Part shown: piece after piece, positions 45,225 to 55,225 of the stretch
Numbering within the stretch: position 1 is the stretch's first letter
Layout: every line of letters starts with the position of its first letter
Assembly (NCBI RefSeq): GCF_035609205.1
Contig: NZ_CP141184.1
Coordinates: 682,001-746,000, forward strand
Direction: 5' to 3'
DNA: 64,000 nucleotides
DNA from: Hymenobacter sp. GOD-10R
GTDB lineage: Bacteria > Bacteroidota > Bacteroidia > Cytophagales > Hymenobacteraceae
Notes under the pieces: model-generated
The model's input: only the letters and a program-made list of their open reading frames with translations
Database searches by the model: none
Told to the model about the DNA's origin: nothing
Made by a program: the position numbers and the translations under genes

Positions 45225-46745
45225 CTACTTTCGCGTTAGCTGTGGCGCCGAAGCCTGTTTTTTCGGGCGTTCCACCAAGTAGAGAAGACCCACAAAGAGG
45301 AGACAGATGCCCGCGTGGAAAGTATGACGCAGCCAGTAGTCGGCTACAGGGATAAACCATGAAATTGTGACTAACCCTACGGCGAGCAGCAACCAGCTCA
45401 GTAGCCGCGCCACAGGATAAGGAACTGGGAAGTGATAATTGCCTAGGTACCAGCATACGGCTGCCATCATGAAGTAGCAAGCTAGGGTCGTCAGGGCCGA
45501 ACCCATGTAGCCGAGCAATGGAATGAGCAGGAAGTTGAGGGCAATGGTGAGCAGAGCACCGCCGAAGGAGATGTACGTGCCGAAGTAGGTTTTATCTGTC
45601 AGCTTAAACCACACTGAAAGGTTGTAATACACCCCTAGGAACAGATTGGCCAGCAATAGAATAGGTACTACACCTACACCTTCGCGGTATTCAGGGCGGC
45701 GAAGAAATAACAGGCTGAAATCCTCAATGTTGATGCTAATGAATACGAAAATTACAGCGCAGCTCAGCGTAAACCACTTCATCACTAAAGCAAAAGTGGC
45801 CGGAGAATTCTTCTCCGTGCTTTGGGCAAAAAAGAACGGCTCGGCGGCGTAGCGGAACGCCTGAATAACGAGCGACATAAAGATGCTGAGCTTGTAGCAG
45901 GCGCCGTATACGCCTACTGCCGCCAAGCTCGATTGACCCGGATAGAAACCTTGGGGGAGCCACCAACCCAGCAAAATTCGGTCGAGTGTTTCGTTAACCA
46001 TGCCAGCCAGACCCATCAACATAATAGGATAGGCGTACTTCAACATCGGCCGCAACGGCTCCAGGTTCAAGTGGAAGCGGAAGTCAGTCAGCTCCTTACC
46101 TAGGAGAAGCAAGGTGATGATGCTAGCGGCCAAATTGGATAAGAATACATACCCAACCCCGATAGTGGGATTGTAAAGAGTTGCTATTAAAGGTTTAAGT
46201 GCAGCCAGATACTTGCCTTCCAGTATATCAGGGCAGAGCACGATAAAGAATAAGTTCAGGCCAACGTAGAGCAGAATGTTGGTCATGCGGATGGCTGCGA
46301 ACTTACCCGCCTTGTTTTCGAGCCGCAGCCTAGCATATGGTATAGCCGCAATGGCATCTAGCCCCAAAATCAAAGCAATCCAGACGGCGTAAATGCTTTG
46401 CTCGGGCGGCAGACTCATGAACTGCATCAGAGGCTTGGCAATGAGCACCAGCAAGCCCGACAATACGACGCTACTCACAAGCAACAAGCTGAGCACCTCG
46501 TCGTACAGGCGCTTGCGGTCGGTGCCTGGCCGGTTGGCAAAGCGGAAGTAGGTTGTTTCCATGCCGTAGGTGAACAGCACGTTCAGAAACGACACATAGG
46601 CGTACAGACCAGTCACAACGCCGTATTCGGCCGCCGCAAACCGGGCCGTATACACGGGCACCAGCAGATATGACAGCACCCGCCCCAAAATACTACTTAC
46701 GCCGTACACGGCCGTTTGGCCTGCCAGCTTTTTAGCTACACTCAT
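45225..46745 (-). CDS. Polysaccharide biosynthesis flippase (Wzx/MATE-like)
   Basis: A 506-residue membrane protein with about 14 hydrophobic segments. It starts with the characteristic [20 protein letters not shown] and has [20 protein letters not shown] and the later [17 protein letters not shown]. It belongs to the oligosaccharide flippase/MviN-like superfamily that moves lipid-linked sugars. It is not close to the 15804 flippase in sequence, so the window carries two flippases of different branches. It is upstream of dut by 118 bp. A pair of inverted repeats lies in its 5' leader. Confidence 0.92.
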   Translation of the reverse strand: MSVAKKLAGQTAVYGVSSILGRVLSYLLVPVYTARFAAAEYGVVTGLYAYVSFLNVLFTYGMETTYFRFANRPGTDRKRLYDEVLSLLLVSSVVLSGLLVLIAKPLMQFMSLPPEQSIYAVWIALILGLDAIAAIPYARLRLENKAGKFAAIRMTNILLYVGLNLFFIVLCPDILEGKYLAALKPLIATLYNPTIGVGYVFLSNLAASIITLLLLGKELTDFRFHLNLEPLRPMLKYAYPIMLMGLAGMVNETLDRILLGWWLPQGFYPGQSSLAAVGVYGACYKLSIFMSLVIQAFRYAAEPFFFAQSTEKNSPATFALVMKWFTLSCAVIFVFISINIEDFSLLFLRRPEYREGVGVVPILLLANLFLGVYYNLSVWFKLTDKTYFGTYISFGGALLTIALNFLLIPLLGYMGSALTTLACYFMMAAVCWYLGNYHFPVPYPVARLLSWLLLAVGLVTISWFIPVADYWLRHTFHAGICLLFVGLLYLVERPKKQASAPQLTRK

Positions 46746-46750
46746 TTGGG

Positions 46751-46863
46751 AATGTTGAGTGTTAAGTGTTGATTTTTGAATGAAGCAATGATCTTGCTAT
46801 CAGCTTTGTAGCTAAAGTAAGTAGTGTTGCTTATCTACCATTCAATACTCAATACTTAACATT
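46751..46863. repeat. Imperfect inverted repeat between enoyl-CoA hydratase and flippase
   Basis: A 22-base arm (46751-46772, AATGTTGAGTGTTAAG...) matches the reverse complement of 46842-46863 at 18 of 22 positions. The far arm reaches the stop codon of the hydratase. All four differences are G/A. TTGAGTGTTAAG-like repeats may be a dispersed intergenic element; the loop is 69 bp. Confidence 0.45.
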
Positions 46864-47651
46864 TATTTACCTGTAAACGTGGCTGCTCGCTTTTCTAAGA
46901 AGGCGCGAGTACCTTCCCGAAAGTCTTCGGAGCCGCAGCAGCGGCTGAAAGCATTCGCTTCTGTCTGGTAGCCGTGGCGTTCCTGGTCGAAGGCGGCATT
47001 CACGCAATCAATCACCAGCCCGACAGCAAGCGGCGCCTTGGTGAGAATACGTCCCAGCAACTGCTGGCAGAAGGGCAGAAGTTCCGCCGCTGGCACGACA
47101 TGGTTGACCAAGCCAAGCCGCAACGCTTCATCCGCTTTGATCTGGTCACCCGTGAGCATGAGCTCCAGCGCCTTCCCTTTGCCGATAAGCTGCGTGAGAC
47201 GCTGCGTGCCGCCGTACCCCGGAATTAGACCTAGGTTCACTTCAGGCTGGCCAAAGCGTGCATTTTCAGCGGCTACGCGCAAGTGGCAAGCCATGGCTAA
47301 TTCGCAGCCGCCACCCAGCGCAAAGCCGTTTACGGCAGCAATAACTGGTTTGGAGCTTTCCTCAATCAAGCAGAATGCCTCCTGACCAAGCTCAGCGGCC
47401 CGCCGGCCCGTTATTTCATTGAGCCCTGCTAGCTCGGCAATATCCGCGCCTGCCACAAAGGCCTTGTCGCCGCTGCCCGTTAAGATGATGCCACGCACAT
47501 CGGCATCGTCTAGGGCCTCCTGCATCGCCTGCCGGATATCCTCGATAGTAGCCGCGTTCAACGCATTGAGCTTAGCTGGTCGATTCAGCATAATGGTCAA
47601 GATGCCGGAAGCAGCATCGACCGTATAGAGTAGGTTTTCAAAAAGAGCCAT
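46863..47651 (-). CDS. Enoyl-CoA hydratase/isomerase (crotonase family)
   Basis: A 262-residue cytosolic crotonase-fold enzyme that hydrates trans-2-enoyl-CoA in fatty acid degradation. The ATG at 47651 (MALFENLLYTVD) is chosen; the Leu/Arg-rich 16 codons upstream are not family sequence. Both oxyanion-hole segments are present (KAFVAGADIAEL; GFALGGGCELAMACHLR), together with the two catalytic Glu (in GGGCELAMA and FGQPEVNLGLIPGYGGTQRL). It is the first gene of the - strand run and faces mscL divergently. Confidence 0.94.
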   Translation of the reverse strand: MALFENLLYTVDAASGILTIMLNRPAKLNALNAATIEDIRQAMQEALDDADVRGIILTGSGDKAFVAGADIAELAGLNEITGRRAAELGQEAFCLIEESSKPVIAAVNGFALGGGCELAMACHLRVAAENARFGQPEVNLGLIPGYGGTQRLTQLIGKGKALELMLTGDQIKADEALRLGLVNHVVPAAELLPFCQQLLGRILTKAPLAVGLVIDCVNAAFDQERHGYQTEANAFSRCCGSEDFREGTRAFLEKRAATFTGK

Positions 47652-47826
47652 GAGCAGCAAAAGCAAAAGCCGTCGAATAAGGCGCAAAGATAGGAGCAAA
47701 ACCTTGGCGGCTCGTGAGAGGAGCTAGCAGTAGTTTATTACACTTGAACGTAGTGGAGATATGAAACTTTAGTTTCTATATTTACCTCGACTGTTGATCT
47801 TTTCACTTATAAACCTTTCTAAACTA

Positions 47827-48261
47827 ATGGGTTTCGTAACCGAATTTAAGGAGTTTATCTCTAAGGGGAATGTGCTGGACTTGGCAGTTGGTGTGATCAT
47901 CGGGGCCGCTTTTGGAAAAATCGTTACTTCCTTGACGGATGACGTGTTGATGCCATTCTTGGGTCTACTAACGGGCGGCATAGATTTTAAGAACTGGTTT
48001 TTTGCTCTAGATGGACAGTCCTATAAGACGATTGAACAGGCTAAAACCGCTGGGGCTGCTACTGTCAACTATGGCTTATTCTTGAATGCTATTCTTTACT
48101 TCTTCATCATCGCTTTTTGCGTATTCCTGCTCGTAAAAGCGGCTAACCGCATCAAGTTGCGCCCCTTGGCCGTGACCACCGTTGATCCAGGGCCAACGAA
48201 AGAGCAGGTGCTACTGATGGAAATTCGAGATGCATTACGCGGGCCTACTTTAAAACCTTAA
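47827..48261 (+). CDS. mscL: Large-conductance mechanosensitive channel
   Basis: A 144-residue inner-membrane channel that opens under membrane tension to release solutes in osmotic down-shock. The ATG at 47827 ([20 protein letters not shown]) is the family start; 11 codons upstream are not conserved. TM1 with the gate is [16 protein letters not shown], followed by [19 protein letters not shown]2 is [20 protein letters not shown], followed by a cytoplasmic tail. The family call is very secure. Confidence 0.96.
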   Translation: MGFVTEFKEFISKGNVLDLAVGVIIGAAFGKIVTSLTDDVLMPFLGLLTGGIDFKNWFFALDGQSYKTIEQAKTAGAATVNYGLFLNAILYFFIIAFCVFLLVKAANRIKLRPLAVTTVDPGPTKEQVLLMEIRDALRGPTLKP

Positions 48262-48391
48262 AATAAGACAAGTAGTAAGTCTCTCTTTTTCTTGTAATTT
48301 GAACGAAGTTATTAAGTTACCCGTTAGCGGCTTGCATGGAACCATGCTCCGTAGCTCTGGCCTAGTGGTACGACCGATACTTCTTCATTGC

Positions 48392-48850
48392 ATGAAAAAA
48401 CTGATTGCTGCTACCTGTTTGGCAGTTCTATTCTTTGTTTCCCATGGGCAGGCTCAGACAGCGGATTCGAGCCCGTCGTCTATTATGCAAGGTGCCCCTG
48501 GTACTGAGCGTAGCACACGCAAAGCCAAAAAGAAGGATTCAGCAGCCGATGTTACCCAAATGCAGCGTCGGATGAGCATGAACCCCGAAGAAGCCAAGCG
48601 CGACCAGCAGATGGAGATTCTGGCTGCACGCTCGGGAGGCACATCAAACACGAGCTTTGGACGAGCTGCCGGACCTGCCCGCCAATTTGAAAAAAGCAGT
48701 GGCGGATTTACAGTGCGCAAGTTCAAAGACAACCGCATTGGCACGGCACGCCAAAAACGAGGGCAAACCCGGCCTGCTCCTGGCATTGACCCGAAGGGCA
48801 AGCCTCTCAGACACAAGTACAAAAAGAAACATCACTTCTTGTTTTTCTAA
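48392..48850 (+). CDS. Small exported basic protein of unknown function
   Basis: A 152-residue protein with a signal peptide (MKKLIAATCLAVLFFVSHGQAQ). The ATG at 48392 is chosen because the signal starts there. The mature part is basic and low-complexity (STRKAKKKDSAADV; MQRRMSMNPEEAKRDQQMEI) and ends in a Lys/His-rich tail (HKYKKKHHFLFF). It resembles other small Hymenobacter exported proteins but I know no function. It ends 6 bp before a strong terminator and starts 130 bp after mscL. Confidence 0.75.
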   Translation: MKKLIAATCLAVLFFVSHGQAQTADSSPSSIMQGAPGTERSTRKAKKKDSAADVTQMQRRMSMNPEEAKRDQQMEILAARSGGTSNTSFGRAAGPARQFEKSSGGFTVRKFKDNRIGTARQKRGQTRPAPGIDPKGKPLRHKYKKKHHFLFF

Positions 48851-48855
48851 AGCAT

Positions 48856-48886
48856 AAAAGGCCTGGCAGTTTTGCCAGGCCTTTTT
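48856..48886 (+). terminator. Rho-independent terminator
   Basis: A 13-bp stem (48856-48868 with 48873-48885) has a GTTT loop and ends in a T tract (48882-48886). It terminates the + strand transcript of the small exported protein. Confidence 0.92.
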
Positions 48887-48962
48887 GTTGAAATCAGTAG
48901 CTTCATTCATGCCGAACGACTAGGTACCGGCTTGTGTGAAGCGCTGTTTCTACTCTTTTGGC

Positions 48963-49703
48963 TTAGAACTTTGCCGTGAGTCCAAGCTTCAGATAGGTCA
49001 TGTCATACCCAGCTTCCGCGAAAACGCCTACTTTTTCGGTGAAGAAGTAACGACCACCTAGGAAGATACCAGTAGCCAAATGCAAGCCCTCGTCGTTGTA
49101 GGCGTTTTGTGGATTTGGGTTCGTATTTGAGTAAGAGTTAAGACGTACACCTACTGTGAGGCCAGCGTACGTATCTATCTGCGGATTACTAGTTAGATTA
49201 TAGTGGTAAGCACCACGGGCCATGAGCATAATATCTGTCCAGCTCGCTTTGTAGTCAGTCTTCGGAAAGTCATAGTAGTAGTGTTTATAGCCTAGCAGGC
49301 CTCCCACACTAAGAGTACCCGGGCCGAAGCTATCGGTGATGCCTTGCTCGTATGTGATGCTTAATGCTGGTGATTGCTTGAGGCTTCCAAAAACATCATA
49401 CCCATGGTTGGCGCCTAATAGCCCAATACCAACGTTTACTGCTCTATCGCCTGCATGAAACGTAGAAGTAGTTTGCGGGTCATACATGGTATTGAGGACC
49501 GTTTGCACCTGCGAAACGCCCTTTTGCAAGGTAGTAGGTTCCTGTGAAGCAGGTGCGCTAGGTTTTGCCGGGCTGGTAGTAGACGTTTTTGAAGAAGAGG
49601 CTGGTTTCTTCGGTGTCTTTTTAGCTTGGGCTATTGCTGACCCGCTAACGAATACACAAGAGAGTAGGAGTAGCTGGGTGGCAAGCTGCTTTATCATGGG
49701 CAT
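48963..49703 (-). CDS. Outer-membrane beta-barrel protein
   Basis: A 246-residue protein with a signal peptide (MPMIKQLATQLLLLSCVFVSGSAIAQ, shown by its hydrophobic centre). A Lys/Pro/Ser/Thr-rich linker (residues 28-65) is followed by an eight-strand-like barrel: AVNVGIGLLGANHGYDVFG, ALSITYEQGITDSFG, YAGLTVGVRLNSYSNT, GIFLGGRYFFTEKVGVFAE and the C-terminal LKLGLTAKF ending in Phe, as outer-membrane barrels do. Starts at 49703 and 49697 are both possible. It stands alone, convergent with the + gene, and is of unknown function. Confidence 0.85.
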   Translation of the reverse strand: MPMIKQLATQLLLLSCVFVSGSAIAQAKKTPKKPASSSKTSTTSPAKPSAPASQEPTTLQKGVSQVQTVLNTMYDPQTTSTFHAGDRAVNVGIGLLGANHGYDVFGSLKQSPALSITYEQGITDSFGPGTLSVGGLLGYKHYYYDFPKTDYKASWTDIMLMARGAYHYNLTSNPQIDTYAGLTVGVRLNSYSNTNPNPQNAYNDEGLHLATGIFLGGRYFFTEKVGVFAEAGYDMTYLKLGLTAKF

Positions 49704-49841
49704 AAGAATAAGAAGAATGGTGCAAAGCCTTAAGCAGGTTCTACGCACTGTATACGCTTTACAAGCCGTTTATAGTACAAAGCTATTTACTTAATCTGTA
49801 AGTGGCTCAACCTAGGATACTACCAGTCGGTAGCTAGGAAT

Positions 49842-49882
49842 AAACAAAAAACCTCAGCGATTACCGCTGAGGTTTTTTGTTT
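49842..49882 (-). terminator. Bidirectional terminator after infB
   Basis: An 18-bp perfect pairing (49842-49859 with 49865-49882) includes A6 and T6 flanks around CCTCAGCG and a 5-base loop. It lies just past the infB stop at 49905 and terminates the rimP-nusA-infB transcript on the - strand. Confidence 0.93.
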
Positions 49883-49904
49883 GAACAAACTATGGAAGCA
49901 GAAC

Positions 49905-52900
49905 TTACAGGGTACGTTTCACTTCTTTTTCTTCGAAACCTTCAATGTTGTCACCTTCTTGTAGGTCATTGAAGTTCTTCACGCTGATACCGCATTCATA
50001 ACCTTGGCGCACTTCCGACACGTCGTCTTTGAAGCGTTTGAGGTCCTGAATCTCGCCAGTATGTAGCACGATTCCGTTGCGTACCACACGCACTTTGGTT
50101 TTGCGAGTGAACGTGCCATCGGTTACCATACAGCCAGCAATAGTACCTATTTTGGTGATATTGAACACTTGGCGAACTTCAGCGTTGGCAACCACCACCT
50201 CTTGTACCGTCGGGGCAAGCATACCTTCCATGGCATCCTTCACCTCATTGATGGCGTTGTAGATGATCGAGTAGAGGCGAATATCAATCTGCTCCTGCTC
50301 GGCCAGTTTCCGGGCACTCTGCGAAGGACGTACCTGGAAGCCAATAATGATAGCGTCGGAAGCCGAAGCCAGTAGCACGTCCGATTCGGAGATGGCACCT
50401 ACCCCTTTGGTAAGGATATTCACCTTCACCTCCGGTGTGCTCAGCTTGAGCAACGAATCGGAAAGTGCTTCTACCGAACCGTCCACGTCACCTTTCACCA
50501 GCACATTCAACTCTTTGAATGAGCCGATTGCCAAACGACGACCAATCTCGTCGAGTGTGATGTGCTTCTTGGTGCGTAGGCTCTGCTCGCGGGTGAGTTG
50601 CTGACGCTGGGTAGCTAACTCGCGGGCTTCGCGCTCTGTATCCATCACCTGAACCTTATCACCAGCTTGCGGAGCACCCGTCAAACCAAGTACCTGTACT
50701 GGAGTAGCAGGACCAGCTTGCTTCATCTTCTTACCGCGGTGGTCCGTCATCGCCTTCACACGACCGTAGTGCGGTCCTGCTAGTACGATGTCACCAACGC
50801 GCAACGTACCGGTCTGCACCAATACAGTTGTTACATAGCCTCGGCCTTTGTCAAGCGAAGCTTCGATTACAGTTCCTATTGCGTTGCGGTCAGGGTTAGC
50901 CTTCAGCTCAAGAAGTTCTGCTTCGAGCAGTACCTTCTCCAACAAATCTTCTATGCCAAGACCTGACTTCGCCGATACTTCCTGTGACTGATACTTACCG
51001 CCCCATTCCTCAACTAAGATGTTGATAGCTGACAGCTCTTCCCGGATTTTGTCAGGGTTGGCAGACGGCTTATCTACTTTGTTGAGAGCAATGACAATAG
51101 GTACACCAGCAGCTTGCGCATGGTTGATGGCTTCCTTGGTCTGTGGCATCACTGAGTCGTCGGCAGCTACCACAATGATAACAATGTCCGTCACCTTAGC
51201 ACCACGTGCACGCATAGCGGTAAACGCTTCGTGACCAGGAGTGTCAAGGAAAGTAACGCGCTTGCCCGAAGCAGTCATCACGTCGTAAGCACCAATGTGC
51301 TGCGTGATGCCGCCTGCTTCACCCTTCGCTACAGTCGCATTACGGATATAGTCCAGCAATGACGTCTTACCGTGGTCGACGTGACCCATGATGGTCACGA
51401 TTGGAGCGCGTGGCTGCAGATCCTCGTCGGCGTCCTCAATACCTAGGTCGGTTTCTTCCTCTTCAGCCGACAAGAACTCTACGTCGTAGCCAAATTCATC
51501 CGCGATTACGGTGATGGCTTCTGCGTCGAGGCGTTGGTTGATAGAAACGAACATGCCCATGCCAAGGCAGATTTTAATTACCTCGTTGACCGATACGTCC
51601 ATCAACGAAGCTAGGTCGTTAGCCGAGATGAATTCCGTAACCTTCAGCGTCTTCGAGGCTAGCTCGTTCTGCTGGCGTTGTAAGTCAGCAGCTTCAGCGG
51701 CACCAGCACGCTTATCGCGGCGGTACTTGGCGCGGTTATTTTGTGAGCCACCACGACCCCCACTCAGCTTCGCTAAGGTTGCCTTGATTTGCTCTTGGAT
51801 CTGCCGTTCGTTCTGTTCAGGAGTAACAGCTGGTGCTGCCGGACGCGGAGCGTTGGAGCCACCCTGATGGCCTTGACCACCCTGGCCTGGGCGTTGGTTT
51901 GGCCCGCCTGGGCGTTGCTGCCCTTGGTTGCCGCCTCCTTGCCGTTGCTGGCCAGGAGCGTTGTGCGGACGGTTGCCTTGGGGATGCTGGTTGCCTTGAT
52001 TGCCACCTTGCCCTTGGTTGTTACCGCCTTGTCCTTGCTGACCACCCGTGTTAGGTGTGCCAGGAGTAGGAAGGCGTTGCCGCTTTTTCTTAGCATCAGC
52101 GTTTAAGCCACTCTTCCGGACATCAGAAGAAGCTACTGGGCGACGGTTGTTGTTACCTCCGCCACCACGTCGTGAAGAATCAACAGGCAATTCAATCTTG
52201 CCAAGAACCGTCAAGCCTTTCAGCTGGTCAGCTTTTGCTACGATCGTGCTCGTGTCTTCGGGCGTTGCAGGGCTTTCTACAGCAGCAGGTGTAGCCGGAG
52301 CAGGTGCTGCAGGTGGAGTGGGAGCAGTAGCTACTGGTGTTGGGGCCGGCTGAGGAGCAGGTGTAGCAGCTACTGGCGTTGGCGCAGGTTGTGCGACAGG
52401 AGCAGGTTGCGCAACCTGTGCTGGCCGTGCAACCGGAGCAGGTGCTGGAGTCGCTGTAGGTTGCGCAATCGGAGCTGGCTTCGCTTCTACGCGAGGCTGA
52501 GGCGTAACTGCTGCTGGCGCGGGAGCTGGAGCCGGTTTAGGCTCAGCTGGCGTAGCCGCTACGGGCGTAGGCTGGGCAACAGGTGTTGGTGCTGGAGCAG
52601 GCGCAGCAGGGCGTGGTGGAATTGGCCGGCCTTTCGCATCAAGCTCAATTTTACCTAGCACCTTCAAGCCAGGTGCCCGCGGACCATCCACAGGGGCTGG
52701 TGCAGGCGCAGGGGCCGCAGCAACTGGTGCCGCAGCAGGTGCAGGAGTATAAACAGGCGCAGCCGGCTGCGATGCAGGAGTCGGTGCTGGCCGCGCCGCC
52801 GGTGTAGATTCTTCTATGGATTTGGGAGCGGGAGCAGCAGGGGTTACAACAGGCGCAGCTACGCTACCATTGGCCTTAGGAGCCACGGGTTCAGGACGGG

Positions 52901-53141
52901 GCGGGACCGCCTCTATCTCGCTCTGGCGTTTTGCCTGACTGAGTTTGGAGGCTTCCATCTTATCCTGAGCCGACGACTCGAATGCTTTGTTGAGCAGCGA
53001 AACCTGCTCTGACGTTAGCTTCGTCGTTGGCTTGTTTTCGATGTTGTGCCCCTTTCCCGCCAGAAAGTCCACGACTGTGGCCAATCCGATGTTGAGGTCT
53101 TTGGCTGCCTGCTGTAGCCGTTTGGGTGTTGCTTCCGCCAT
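49905..53141 (-). CDS. infB: Translation initiation factor IF-2
   Basis: A 1078-residue GTPase that places initiator tRNA on the ribosome. The ATG at 53141 ([19 protein letters not shown]) matches the family. The N-terminal third is a long Pro/Ala-rich, then Gly/Gln-rich, disordered stretch (residues of about 95-480), larger than in E. coli but common in Bacteroidetes. The G domain begins at about 580 with GHVDHGKT (Gly586), then [15 protein letters not shown] and NKVDK. C-terminal domains end with [17 protein letters not shown]. It is the last gene of the rimP-nusA-infB operon and is followed by a terminator. Confidence 0.97.
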   Translation of the reverse strand: MAEATPKRLQQAAKDLNIGLATVVDFLAGKGHNIENKPTTKLTSEQVSLLNKAFESSAQDKMEASKLSQAKRQSEIEAVPPRPEPVAPKANGSVAAPVVTPAAPAPKSIEESTPAARPAPTPASQPAAPVYTPAPAAAPVAAAPAPAPAPVDGPRAPGLKVLGKIELDAKGRPIPPRPAAPAPAPTPVAQPTPVAATPAEPKPAPAPAPAAVTPQPRVEAKPAPIAQPTATPAPAPVARPAQVAQPAPVAQPAPTPVAATPAPQPAPTPVATAPTPPAAPAPATPAAVESPATPEDTSTIVAKADQLKGLTVLGKIELPVDSSRRGGGGNNNRRPVASSDVRKSGLNADAKKKRQRLPTPGTPNTGGQQGQGGNNQGQGGNQGNQHPQGNRPHNAPGQQRQGGGNQGQQRPGGPNQRPGQGGQGHQGGSNAPRPAAPAVTPEQNERQIQEQIKATLAKLSGGRGGSQNNRAKYRRDKRAGAAEAADLQRQQNELASKTLKVTEFISANDLASLMDVSVNEVIKICLGMGMFVSINQRLDAEAITVIADEFGYDVEFLSAEEEETDLGIEDADEDLQPRAPIVTIMGHVDHGKTSLLDYIRNATVAKGEAGGITQHIGAYDVMTASGKRVTFLDTPGHEAFTAMRARGAKVTDIVIIVVAADDSVMPQTKEAINHAQAAGVPIVIALNKVDKPSANPDKIREELSAINILVEEWGGKYQSQEVSAKSGLGIEDLLEKVLLEAELLELKANPDRNAIGTVIEASLDKGRGYVTTVLVQTGTLRVGDIVLAGPHYGRVKAMTDHRGKKMKQAGPATPVQVLGLTGAPQAGDKVQVMDTEREARELATQRQQLTREQSLRTKKHITLDEIGRRLAIGSFKELNVLVKGDVDGSVEALSDSLLKLSTPEVKVNILTKGVGAISESDVLLASASDAIIIGFQVRPSQSARKLAEQEQIDIRLYSIIYNAINEVKDAMEGMLAPTVQEVVVANAEVRQVFNITKIGTIAGCMVTDGTFTRKTKVRVVRNGIVLHTGEIQDLKRFKDDVSEVRQGYECGISVKNFNDLQEGDNIEGFEEKEVKRTL

Positions 53142-53263
53142 TCTATGCTCGCGAACGATACTCGTATTCAGTTGCAAAGGTACTACATTAAATCTTGCCG
53201 AACGGCGTTAAATCACGCCACTTGGCTTGATTTAATGCCCTTGCCGGACCGGCCGCCGCGCAC

Positions 53264-54538
53264 TCATTGCGCGTCGCCGGAATTTGCTTCTTCTTCGGAA
53301 TCCTCAAATTCCTGCTGGATGATGCGGAAGACGTCCTCTACAGTCTCTTCTTCTAGCTCCGTCCGGCGTACTATATCTTCTTTACTTACGGCCAAAACGG
53401 CCCGGCCAGTGTCTAAGCCGATTTTCTTGAACTCAGCTAAAACCCAAGGCTCAATCTCGTCCTGGAACTCGTCCAGCGCGATATCCTCGTCGTAATCCTC
53501 GGCTTCCCGGAACACGTCGATTTCCATACCTACCAAGCGGCTAGCTAGCTTAATGTTAGCACCGCCCCGACCGATAGCTAGGCTTACCTGGTCTGGCTTT
53601 AAGAACACAGAAACCCGACCAGTTTGTTCATTAATCTTCATCGAGCCAATCTTGGCTGGCGACAAAGCCCGCTGAATGTAAAGTTCCAGGTTATCAGTGT
53701 AATTGATAACGTCGATGTTCTCATTCTCCAGCTCCCGAACGACAGCATGGATACGTGAGCCTTTCATACCAACGCAAGCCCCTACTGGGTCGATACGGTC
53801 GTCGTAGCTTTCTACGGCTACTTTGGCCCGCTCGCCGGGTTCCCGTACGATGTTTTTGATGGTGATGAGACCATCGTAAATCTCGGGTACTTCCTGCTCG
53901 AACAAACGCTCCAAGAAGGCTGGTGCAGCACGTGACAGAATAATCTTCGGCGTACCGTTGATGATTTCAACGCGGTGCACGACGGCACGCACTGTATCAC
54001 CTTTGCGGTAGCGGTCTTTTGGGATCTGCTCTGCTTTAGGCAGTACTAGCTCGTTTTCTTCCTTATCAAGAATAAGTGCTTCGCGGCTCCATACTTGGTA
54101 CACTTCGCCGGTGATAATCTCGCCCACCTGGTCTTTGTACTGCTGGTAGAGGTTGTCCCGCTCAAGGTCCTTCACGCGCTGAATCAGCGTCTGACGGGCC
54201 ATGAGCACGGCGCGACGACCGAAGTCCTCGAGCTTTACTTCCTCCGCTACTTGCTCGCCTACTTCGTAATCGGGCTCTATCTTTTTAGCTTCCTCCAGCG
54301 GAATCTTATCGAAGTCCCAGATATCTTCTGAGTCATCGTCTACGATTTCGCGGTTGCGATAGATTTCAAGGTCACCTTTGTCGACGTTGAGGATGACGTC
54401 GAAGTTCTCGTCGGTCGTGTACTTTTTCCGAATCATCGTACGGAACACGTCCTCCAGGATGCTCATCATCGTGGGACGGTCAATGTTCTTGGACCGGGCG
54501 AACTCGGCGAACGATTCGATTAAGACGTGACTGTTCAT
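53264..54538 (-). CDS. nusA: Transcription termination/antitermination factor NusA
   Basis: A 424-residue RNA polymerase-binding factor that controls pausing, termination and antitermination. The N-terminal domain (residues 1-130) opens with NSHVLIESFAEFARSKNIDR. An S1 domain (about 135-200) has GEIITGEVYQVWSREALIL. Two KH domains follow (VGACVGMKGSRIHAVVREL; VSLAIGRGGANIKLASRLVG). The C-terminus is acidic (EEETVEDVFRIIQQEFEDSE), without the two E. coli-type repeats, as usual in Bacteroidetes. It sits between rimP and infB. Confidence 0.97.
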   Translation of the reverse strand: MNSHVLIESFAEFARSKNIDRPTMMSILEDVFRTMIRKKYTTDENFDVILNVDKGDLEIYRNREIVDDDSEDIWDFDKIPLEEAKKIEPDYEVGEQVAEEVKLEDFGRRAVLMARQTLIQRVKDLERDNLYQQYKDQVGEIITGEVYQVWSREALILDKEENELVLPKAEQIPKDRYRKGDTVRAVVHRVEIINGTPKIILSRAAPAFLERLFEQEVPEIYDGLITIKNIVREPGERAKVAVESYDDRIDPVGACVGMKGSRIHAVVRELENENIDVINYTDNLELYIQRALSPAKIGSMKINEQTGRVSVFLKPDQVSLAIGRGGANIKLASRLVGMEIDVFREAEDYDEDIALDEFQDEIEPWVLAEFKKIGLDTGRAVLAVSKEDIVRRTELEEETVEDVFRIIQQEFEDSEEEANSGDAQ

Positions 54539-54575
54539 TGTACGAATTAATGATTGTTAAATTGTTGATCGTAGG

Positions 54576-54614
54576 ATGACTGAGTGTGACTAAGCACAAA
54601 CGATAATCAGTCAT
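54576..54614 (-). other. Hairpin between rimP and nusA
   Basis: ATGACTGA (54576-54583) and TCAGTCAT (54607-54614) form an 8-bp perfect stem with a 23-base loop in the 92-bp rimP-nusA gap. There is no T-tract. It could be an intercistronic processing or regulatory stem; the function is unproven. Confidence 0.35.
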
Positions 54615-54630
54615 TTAACCATGCAACTAT

Positions 54631-55104
54631 TTATTTAAATGAAATAACCACTTTGGCTTCCTGGATGTCCGCAAACGGAACGAAGGCTGCCGGTAAGGTC
54701 TTTTTCTTGTTTTTTTCTTTTACTATCTCCGCTATCTGGATACCATTGGCGTCGGAAGACTCCAGCGTGCCGGTCTTCTCGGTACCATCGGCCATCTTTA
54801 GGCTGAGCGTACGGCCAGCGTGGCGTACGTACTGCCGTGGGTCGGTGAGGGGCTGATCAGCACCAGGCGAAGTAACTTCTAGCGTATAGCTAGCTTCTTC
54901 ACCGTAGGCTTCATCAATACGACGGGCTAGACGCCGACTGACTTGAGCGCACTCATCAATACCCACGCCTTGGTCGCCATCCAATACTACTGTGACCTTG
55001 GGCCGAACAGCTGAGTCAGAAACCGAGAGGCTTACCATAAAAAGATCCAGGCCAGTGAGGCTGTCCTGAAGCATATCAGTAAGCTGGGTGGGATTAAATT
55101 TCAT
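54631..55104 (-). CDS. rimP: Ribosome maturation factor RimP
   Basis: A 157-residue protein that assists maturation of the 30S subunit. The ATG at 55104 (MKFNPTQLTDMLQDS) gives the family length; 35 upstream codons overlap the terminator and are not coding. It has VTVVLDGDQGVGIDECAQVS and the conserved YTLEVTSPGADQPLTDPRQY, with the SPGxDxPL motif. The C-terminal SH3-like part is MADGTEKTGTLESSDANGIQ. It heads the rimP-nusA-infB operon, a conserved order in bacteria. Confidence 0.96.
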   Translation of the reverse strand: MKFNPTQLTDMLQDSLTGLDLFMVSLSVSDSAVRPKVTVVLDGDQGVGIDECAQVSRRLARRIDEAYGEEASYTLEVTSPGADQPLTDPRQYVRHAGRTLSLKMADGTEKTGTLESSDANGIQIAEIVKEKNKKKTLPAAFVPFADIQEAKVVISFK

Positions 55105-55125
55105 GAAAATAGAGCTAGGTGACAA

Positions 55126-55158
55126 AAGAAAGAGGGGACTACGCGTCCCCTCTTTCTT
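55126..55158 (-). terminator. Terminator between the type B cargo genes and rimP
   Basis: A 14-bp stem (55126-55139 with 55145-55158) with a 5-base loop holds the GAAAGAGGGG / CCCCTCTTTC core. It lies in the gap after the stop at 55226 and before rimP, separating two - strand transcripts. Confidence 0.85.
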
Positions 55159-55225
55159 CTTCAATTGCTGGTGCAAAGATACTATAAAATTCGAGGAAGC
55201 GCAAGCCATGTGCTAAAGGGAGAAG

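Noticed and set aside
52240..52860. Repetitive DNA that looks like a tandem or CRISPR-type array
   Set aside because: It is the Pro/Ala-rich coding sequence of IF-2; units are irregular and remain in frame.
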